Assembly: GCF_001039355.2 (NCBI RefSeq)
Contig: NW_019773749.1
Coordinates: forward strand, 17,851 to 53,620
From: Lingula anatina
Taxonomy: Eukaryota > Brachiopoda > Lingulata > Lingulida > Lingulidae
Direction: 5' to 3'
Length of the DNA: 35,770 bases
Below, one piece after another: positions 30,601-35,770 of this stretch (position 1 is its first letter; each line of letters begins with the position of its first letter). A program made the translations under genes and the position numbers. The notes beneath the pieces are model-generated. The model ran no database searches and was not told the origin of the DNA. It worked only from the letters and a program-made list of their open reading frames with translations.

Positions 30601-31662
30601 ATTTAACATGAATACTGATTCTGGTATTATTATTTTGGTCATTTTCAGGTCTTAGGATGTGGCATTCTACAATGGTGGAGGGGTGGGGCAAAGGAATGAA
30701 CAGAGCAGCTTTCCGTGAGAACTAATCAGAATGATACTGGATATATTTACAGTCAGTTTACTAGTGTTGGCGGATGGTACAACAAAGTTATTAAATTGGC
30801 TTAATTGGTGAGCTTATCCTAATACTACAGGGAAGTTATTGTCAGTGGTACAAGACAAGGATAAGACTGGCTACTTATGGTGAAATAATCATATCAATGT
30901 GGCCAGTTGAAAAGTTGGGTTTCACCAAGATTGATGGACCCAACTTAACTGAACTGGAAACTTCATATGAGTTAAACTTACCTTAGTGTTTAACTTTATC
31001 TCTAAGCCATCAGCCAATCTATTCAAAATGGTGGAATAGCCTTCCCCAACAAGGGCATGGTTACCAGAGAATTGTGGGAAAGCCTCATTCTGATCCCAAT
31101 TTATGGCAGACAGTTTGCTGAGGTCGCAACCACAAGCATATTCTAAGTTACTCATGTGGAACTGTAGTAGATTCAGTTCTTCCTGATAAATAAAATTTCT
31201 TCATTGTGCTATGTCTTCTTTTCATACAGTATATATCATACATGTATCTGTATAAAATTCAAGGTATATATTCAAACTTAATGAAACACATATCATCAAC
31301 AGTACTAGGACAATCATACACATGCACCTTCAGGAAGTTACACTTGACACTTTGGTCACAAAAATACCAAAACAGTATCTGGGATAAAAAAATATATGTG
31401 GATTGTGGTTTCAGTAGCCTATGGTTTCAAGATAACTTGAGCCAAGTTAGTAATTCTGTATTTCAGTGATATTTTCAAAGGCATTTGCTATATGAAAACA
31501 AATATCTAAATACATAATTTTAGTGATGACAAATTTAAATGTATACACATACAGTGTAGTACATAGCCAGTAGATAGAAGTCATACAACAATGCAAATCT
31601 CACCTCAGTAAAAGTCAGCTGAGACTCCTCTATAAACTGTTGATGCATTTCAGTCAGTTTGT
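27543..31662 (-). CDS. KDM1B: KDM1B/LSD2-like histone demethylase, last 8 exons (copy 1)
   Basis: Eight minus-strand exons with GT-AG borders join in frame into the C-terminal half of the amine oxidase domain of lysine-specific demethylase 1B, an FAD enzyme that removes mono- and dimethyl groups from histone H3K4 in the nucleus. Diagnostic matches are SNLEYACG, VDYSGDKV, TVPLSLLQK, IALQFPERFW, FFGHVP, WFVTRW, AYDI-like TYDIVAED, and RQFPQTVTGAYLSGVREA, which binds FAD. The lysine ending exon D (LGTGVTEK) corresponds to the FAD-proximal catalytic Lys of LSD2. A and T of the usual FFAGEAT motif read FFGGEAT here. The zinc-finger, SWIRM and N-terminal FAD-binding exons are not in the window; they would lie upstream, beyond the N at 31851. 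Confidence 0.92.
27645..28013 (-). other. Intron between exons G and H, copy 1
   Basis: Begins GTGAGGGG and ends CTTTTTCAACAG. AT-rich, no other content. Confidence 0.85.
28014..28166 (-). CDS. KDM1B: KDM1B-like exon G, copy 1
   Basis: Acceptor CTTCTATTCAG, 51 codons (PIPEPEKWFVTRWHS to VFFGGE), donor GTGAGG. Phase 0 at both ends. It carries the WFVTRW and GGDTYDIVAED signatures. Confidence 0.93.
28530..28556. repeat. CT microsatellite in intron
   Basis: An uninterrupted CT run inside the intron between exons F and G. The copy-2 equivalent (33874-33909) is longer and interrupted by CA. Confidence 0.9.
28628..28759 (-). CDS. KDM1B: KDM1B-like exon F, copy 1
   Basis: Acceptor TTTGACTAAAG, 44 codons (DNPSSPFVLISQLSGKAVEV to KLFPEK), donor GTTTGT. 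Corresponds to the segment preceding the last conserved helix of the domain. This region is more diverged from vertebrate LSD2 than the neighbouring exons. Confidence 0.88.
28726..28904. repeat. ~86-bp tandem duplication including exon F acceptor
   Basis: GGCTAATCAGGACAAAAGGG (28726) and GGCTTATCAGGACAATAGTG (28812) start two related units that both end near ATAAGCCTGG. The second unit contains a copy of the exon F splice acceptor and about 30 bases of its 5' coding end. Present in both copies of the gene. Confidence 0.8.
29220..29345 (-). CDS. KDM1B: KDM1B-like exon E, copy 1
   Basis: Acceptor TTGTTTTCAG, 42 codons (IALQFPERFW to FYDLTPK), donor GTTGGT, which is weak but phase-consistent. 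Contains FFGHVPSDESQRGLF, characteristic of LSD2. Confidence 0.92.
29736..29852 (-). CDS. KDM1B: KDM1B-like exon D, copy 1
   Basis: Acceptor CACTATTTCAG, 39 codons (VIITVPLSLLQKSVISF to LGTGVTEK), donor GTACTA. The final Lys matches the conserved FAD-proximal lysine needed for amine oxidation in LSD2. Confidence 0.93.
29866..29938. repeat. TATAA pentanucleotide microsatellite, long allele
   Basis: About 14 TATAA units close to the exon D acceptor, inside the intron toward exon C. The copy-2 equivalent (35226-35262) has roughly half as many. Confidence 0.95.
30230..30304 (-). CDS. KDM1B: KDM1B-like exon C, copy 1
   Basis: Acceptor TTTTTCTTGCAG, 25 codons (VKSVDYSGDKVVV to WTADK), donor GTGGGA. 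Phase 0 at both ends. Forms part of the FAD/substrate domain sheet. Confidence 0.92.
30317..30591. repeat. 138-bp tandem duplication with A runs
   Basis: CAATACACATAAATAT starts units at 30317 and 30455. Each ends in an A run of different length followed by TTCAAAGTTCATATAAACAG. Copy 2 of the locus shows only one unit before the sequence changes near 35747. Confidence 0.85.
30982..31182 (-). CDS. KDM1B: KDM1B-like exon B
   Basis: Acceptor TTTATTTATCAG, 67 codons (EELNLLQFHMSNLEYACG to EIKLNTK), donor GTAAGT. SNLEYACG, the NWDQNE segment and GEGYSTIL are strongly LSD2-like. It is the longest exon and occurs once in the window. Confidence 0.94.
31604..31662 (-). CDS. KDM1B: KDM1B-like exon A (most upstream in window)
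   Basis: Acceptor TTTGTATTTCAG, two bases completing a codon, then 19 codons (KLTEMHQQFIEESQLTFTE), donor GTGAGA. It encodes the helix just before SNLEYACG. The incoming phase requires a further upstream exon, which is not in this window. Confidence 0.85.
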
Positions 31663-31850
31663 CTGAAATACAAAAGTCACCTTAATAATCTCAGGTTGAA
31701 CAAGTACCTACATGTATGATCAGTACATTTTAGTCAGTTTCTTATTTTCAAGTCTGATGATTGTAAAATACATCTGAATTCCTGCAGTTTTAGCAAAGTT
31801 TGTTTCCAAAAGTTTCCAGTGCTATTTAGTGAACGGGGCATTTAAGCAAG
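31663..31850 (-). other. Partial intron upstream of exon A, ends at the N
   Basis: No coding sequence. The following N at 31851 marks where the second copy of the locus starts. Confidence 0.6.
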
Positions 31851-31851
31851 N
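31851..31851. other. Ambiguous base, likely contig join between two copies
   Basis: Sequence from 31852 repeats that from 26356 almost base for base. The repeat starts directly after this N, in the middle of the gene's intron. Confidence 0.75.
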
Positions 31852-32517
31852 ATTATTTGTACATTTAAATCCCATTTGAAGAGACATGCTAGTCGTGATA
31901 AATAATTTCACCTATTTCATGCATCATACAATTGTATTAACTGGTCCAGACATGAGTCCTCACATCTTGTGTTACACTTTTCTGTATCCAAACACTTTGA
32001 TGGATTCACAACATAACAAGCTCCTTTTCATGTAACTGAAAGAGTTGCCTAAACAGAGCTCACATGCTCGACACCAACATTCAGTTAACTGGATTAATTC
32101 TGATTAGTCAAAACAGTTAAAAGGATACTTGTGAAAAGGAGTCCCTCCCCCCCCCCCCCCCACACACACACACACACTGCCTTACATGATTTACATAATT
32201 GTACAGTATGAGCTTCTACACAAATACAAATGTAATACTGAATAATGTGGCAGTGTGGTGGGATGTGACAAAGCTATGCAGTTGTGAAATATATTCCCTG
32301 TGAGATAATAAATGCACTGCTTATATGCTTTTTTGCACTCAAATTCTGCACAATTAATTCTAAGCTGGGATTATTTGTTTATTCTGCCAATAATGGGAGC
32401 TGGAGGTCAAGCTGTGATTTCTTCACCTTTCTAAGGGATATCTCATACAGGGTTTTATAATGAGTTAACCCCAAATCCTATAGGACATATGTTTCCTATA
32501 GAACTGATAGAATTCCT

Positions 32518-32730
32518 ACTAAGTCCCATAGAGTCCTGTAGGAGTCCCAAAGAGTCCTGTAGGAGTCCAATAGAGTCCTGTAGGAGTCCTATAGAGTAAT
32601 GTAGGAGTCATATAGAGTCCTGTACGAGTTCCATTCAGTCCTGTAGGATCGAGTTAGTCATGTAGGAGTCCCATAGAGTCATGCAGGAGTCCTACTGAGT
32701 TCCACTGAGTCCTACAGGACATCCTACAGG
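32518..32730. repeat. 21-bp minisatellite, short allele
   Basis: Same unit as 26985-27345 but with about nine to ten units. Confidence 0.85.
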
Positions 32731-32932
32731 AACATTTTATGATGGCTGTTTTTTTTCATCTCAAACAGATAACTCATATCTAAAGTTGAAAGTCCTATGG
32801 TATACATGTACAACAACTCTTCTGTGACCTAAAACATAGTTCCCCTGACATTAAATATTTTTATCATCTTCCCCACAGCAATATCATAGGTGTCACCACC
32901 ATCTCTGCCTAGGGGCATGAGTACATGCAGTG

Positions 32933-33034
32933 TCATGATTCTACTGTGTCTGGAAGTGTGATAATTTTGGCTGCCTCTCTCACTCCGCTCAGATAGGCTC
33001 CTGTCACTGTCTGTGGAAACTGACGGTGGGTGGC
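32933..33034 (-). CDS. KDM1B: KDM1B-like exon H, copy 2
   Basis: As copy 1 but ATH in place of ATQ at its third residue, plus a silent change. Same stop and splice acceptor. Confidence 0.88.
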   Translation of the reverse strand, partial: ATHRQFPQTVTGAYLSGVREAAKIITLPDTVES

Positions 33035-33358
33035 CTGTTGAAAAAGAACCAGGAAGACGTTGAAACTATATACGTCATTCTGACTTATAATAAAACAATA
33101 CTAAAGACAGCCACTAAATTTTGACTTATTCTAAACCAAACATTAAAAGTATATGCAAATATATGTGTTAATATAAATGTTGAGAATTAATTGCGGTGAA
33201 AAACAGGTATTTTCAAAACTTGGAAACTGGTCAAAATCTGCAATTTACAATATAACGATATTCAAAGCTATGCCTTAACTATGAAAATCTCAAACACAAG
33301 AAATAAGATAAATAAATGAATAAAACAAATAAATTTTCTTTAGGCACCATCTCCTCAC

Positions 33359-33511
33359 CTCTCCACCAAAGAAAACTCTCTGGTCTACATCCTCAGCAAC
33401 AATATCATAGGTGTCACCACCACTGCCAATAGGGACGTAGCTGTACGCCATGCCTATGTTCTCCATACTGTGCCAGCGGGTAACAAACCACTTCTCAGGT
33501 TCTGGGATTGG
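33359..33511 (-). CDS. KDM1B: KDM1B-like exon G, copy 2
   Basis: Same 51 codons as copy 1 with one Lys-to-Arg change (DVDQRVFFGGE). FFGGE is again seen, so the Ala-to-Gly change is not a sequencing error in one copy. Confidence 0.9.
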
Positions 33512-33980
33512 CTGAATAGAAGAAATAAAAATATATACCAAGTAAGGCAGACTGAATACCAGTATCCACATGCAAGTGGTGGCAATGTACCTTTGTATAT
33601 TAATTTTCAAGCATAATTTAAATACATTACTGAGAATTTTCAGGAAAGGCAATTTACAGTCAAGAAAAAAAAATGAAAGAAACTGGATAGAAAATTTATT
33701 TATCTTCCTACAACCTCTGCTGAGTATGTTTGTGCAGGTGTGGAGTGAGGGGTTTCCTGGGGTCCAAAGGAACAGCCCACTTGTCTTTGTGTTATGATGA
33801 CACTACATGTACTAGCAGTTATATAAGTAGAAGTTTTATCATTTCCCAATTTTTAAATTATAAAAATAAACGATTCTCTCTCTCTCTCTCTCTCTCTCAC
33901 TCTCTCTCAGTATTACAGAATTATACAAAATAATTCTGTAATAAACAAATAAACAGAAATAAACAAAAATGTACACAAAC

Positions 33981-34112
33981 CTTTTCAGGGAATAATTTTC
34001 CTAAAACCCCCACACAGCATTTGACAATCTCCTCATCAGTCTTCTCCCTCTGAACTTCCACAGCTTTCCCACTCAACTGGCTAATCAGGACAAAAGGGCT
34101 GCTAGGGTTATC
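33981..34112 (-). CDS. KDM1B: KDM1B-like exon F, copy 2
   Basis: Same 44 codons with one Ser-to-Arg change (VQREKTDEE). Splice sites intact. Confidence 0.86.
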
Positions 34113-34569
34113 CTTTAGTCAAAAGAAAAAGTATTTGTTTGCGTATACATTGGCATATAAGCCTGGCTTTTCAGGACAATAGTGCCTTTAGGGTTATACT
34201 GAAGTCATAAGAATAAGTATTCATTTGCATATACTAGTATGTAGGCATTAAGCCTGGTATAGGGGGCATGGGAGGGTGGAATTTGGGTTAGAGGGGGGGG
34301 TGCACAGATATGTTTTGAGAGACTGAAAACTTAATGGACCCACCTAAATGTAGCCCCGATGCTAGATATATGGTCAGATAATCGACTTCAACCCAGACAG
34401 ATGTAAGCAAACTTGTACTAGTAGAAGGTAGTAAAGTTCCTCTGTAGTGTAATTAGATGTTAGAACTAAAGTGTACCATTATAGCTGCATCACTATGATA
34501 TAATACTCAACGTGAAAATTTATATAATATATAGCATATAATTTAAATGTAGACTTCTTTAGCACCAAC

Positions 34570-34695
34570 CTTTGGCGTGAGATCATAGAACATACTGAAA
34601 AGGCCTCTCTGAGATTCATCTGAAGGCACATGGCCAAAAAAACCTGCTCTTTTTGCCTTGTTCTGCCAGAACCTCTCTGGGAACTGTAAGGCAAT
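34570..34695 (-). CDS. KDM1B: KDM1B-like exon E, copy 2
   Basis: Same 42 codons with one Lys-to-Arg change (NKAKRAGFF). Splice sites intact. Confidence 0.9.
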
Positions 34696-35085
34696 CTGAA
34701 AACAACAACAACATTTCAATTTATCTTTCATTACTGAGTGACATAACATAACAGAATTTGATTTTATAGTAACGGACAAGCCCAGCAACCATACAAATCA
34801 TTTGATATCACCCCGAAGTGGAGAATTTAAGTTATCATGTACCATCAGCATCCTTTAACTGGCAGATGATGAAGATTTCCAACACTCTTAAACACAGGGT
34901 AACATTAATGATATAGACAGGTTCTAAATGGAATCACCTATTAACGCAACATGTTTTAATGGGAACAGAGGCAATATAAAAATATTATATTATAAATTTT
35001 GAATTGAAAAATAGATCTCCATAACTAAAAATAAATATTAGGTGAAACTGACCAGGGCTTGGGCACATTTTCAAGAGACTAGTAC

Positions 35086-35202
35086 CTTTTCTGTTACACC
35101 TGTCCCTAGTTTGTGGAAAGCCTTAACTTTATGTTCAGGTAAACTTGGGGTGAATGATATCACAGACTTCTGAAGTAGGGACAGTGGAACAGTGATTATC
35201 AC
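35086..35202 (-). CDS. KDM1B: KDM1B-like exon D, copy 2
   Basis: Identical in protein sequence to copy 1, including the terminal catalytic-site Lys. Confidence 0.9.
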
Positions 35203-35553
35203 CTGAAATAGTGAATATAAGTGAATATAATATAATATAATATAATATAATATAATATAATATCATCTTGAGATGACAGATGACTTTCTCCTTTATAATA
35301 AAATATCTTTTTTTTTCTTTTTTTTTAATATTAATTCATTGCCACTAAGATTTAGACACCAGTTTGTACTGGTAAAAATGTTCAGATTTATAGGCAAATA
35401 CATAATAATATTAATTTTTTATATTTTTTATGATATTATTCATATTCATACTCATATTAATAATGTGACTGATAATCTTGCTAGTCGCCAGCTTATGTAA
35501 CACCAAGTTTTCTAGGTAATACAGGGTGGGATAAAATTATGCAATGTTCCCAC

Positions 35554-35628
35554 CTTGTCTGCTGTCCACTTCTGGCCATTTTCAGAACTGACCACTACTT
35601 TATCACCAGAGTAATCTACAGATTTCAC
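35554..35628 (-). CDS. KDM1B: KDM1B-like exon C, copy 2
   Basis: Identical in protein sequence to copy 1. Exons A and B of this copy would lie beyond the window edge. Confidence 0.9.
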
Positions 35629-35770
35629 CTGCAAGAAAAACAATACACATAAATATAAAAAAGATGAATTTCCAATGGAGGCATAACATAACTATAGTAT
35701 ATACATGTACATTGGACCATGTTCTACACTTGCAAAAAAAAAAAAAACAAGGCAGCAAAGCTGTCAAATG

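Larger units (their letters stand above)
31852..35746. repeat. Second copy of 26356-30400 (likely other haplotype)
   Basis: Near-identical across exons, introns and downstream flank. Differences are scattered substitutions, small indels, a shorter VNTR, different microsatellite lengths and four amino-acid changes over 234 shared residues. After the A run at about 35734-35747 it diverges from copy 1 (CAAGGCAGCAAAGC against ATTCAAAGTTC). Confidence 0.85.

Overview
This is animal nuclear DNA. The window is AT-rich and contains intron-bearing genes with GT-AG junctions, many short inverted-repeat transposons and microsatellites, and no operon-like gene packing. The gene content fits a marine invertebrate, most likely a lophotrochozoan such as a mollusc, but this is inference. 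The clues are an intronless RING/B-box/coiled-coil/NHL TRIM gene in a locally duplicated setting, a KDM1B (LSD2)-type histone demethylase, an intronless type II membrane protein with a glycosyltransferase-like DxD motif, and MITE types common in marine invertebrate genomes. The species cannot be fixed from the sequence alone.

Layout. Positions 1-11,890 are mostly non-coding. They hold an A-rich left edge, a 185-bp direct repeat across a single N at 665, a PIF/Harbinger-like MITE (2985-3472), hairpins, and a possible minus-strand transcription unit (TATA-like box at 7876-7883, exon-like islands down to 5920) that I cannot identify. Positions 11,894-13,186 (minus) encode a 430-aa type II membrane protein. 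Positions 13,340-18,500 are intergenic, with MITEs and a probable remnant of a GIY-YIG-bearing retroelement. Positions 18,557-20,587 (plus) hold a broken RING copy followed in the same frame by an intact 600-aa TRIM-NHL protein. Its 3' flank contains a six-unit tandem array of about 140 bp. The module upstream of the TRIM gene (about 17,080-18,500) recurs at about 23,760-25,719, but that copy stops at an N where the second gene body would begin.

Positions 27,543-31,662 (minus) carry the last eight coding exons of a KDM1B-like FAD-dependent histone H3K4 demethylase. All eight have consistent splice sites and phases. After an N at 31,851 the same DNA starts again (31,852-35,746) with the last six exons, differing at four residues, in microsatellite lengths and in a 21-bp VNTR. 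The repeat begins exactly at the N, so two haplotypes placed end to end is the simplest explanation. A true tandem duplication is less likely.

The three genes have no evident shared pathway: one is a probable E3 ubiquitin ligase, one a chromatin enzyme and one a putative secretory-pathway enzyme. No coherent new multi-gene system is visible. The most notable observations are the in-frame RING duplication broken by one stop codon, the VNTR just downstream of the KDM1B stop, a duplicated splice-acceptor fragment inside a KDM1B intron, the TRIM-downstream satellite with a perfect DR1 motif, and MITEs whose insertion can be dated against the local duplication.
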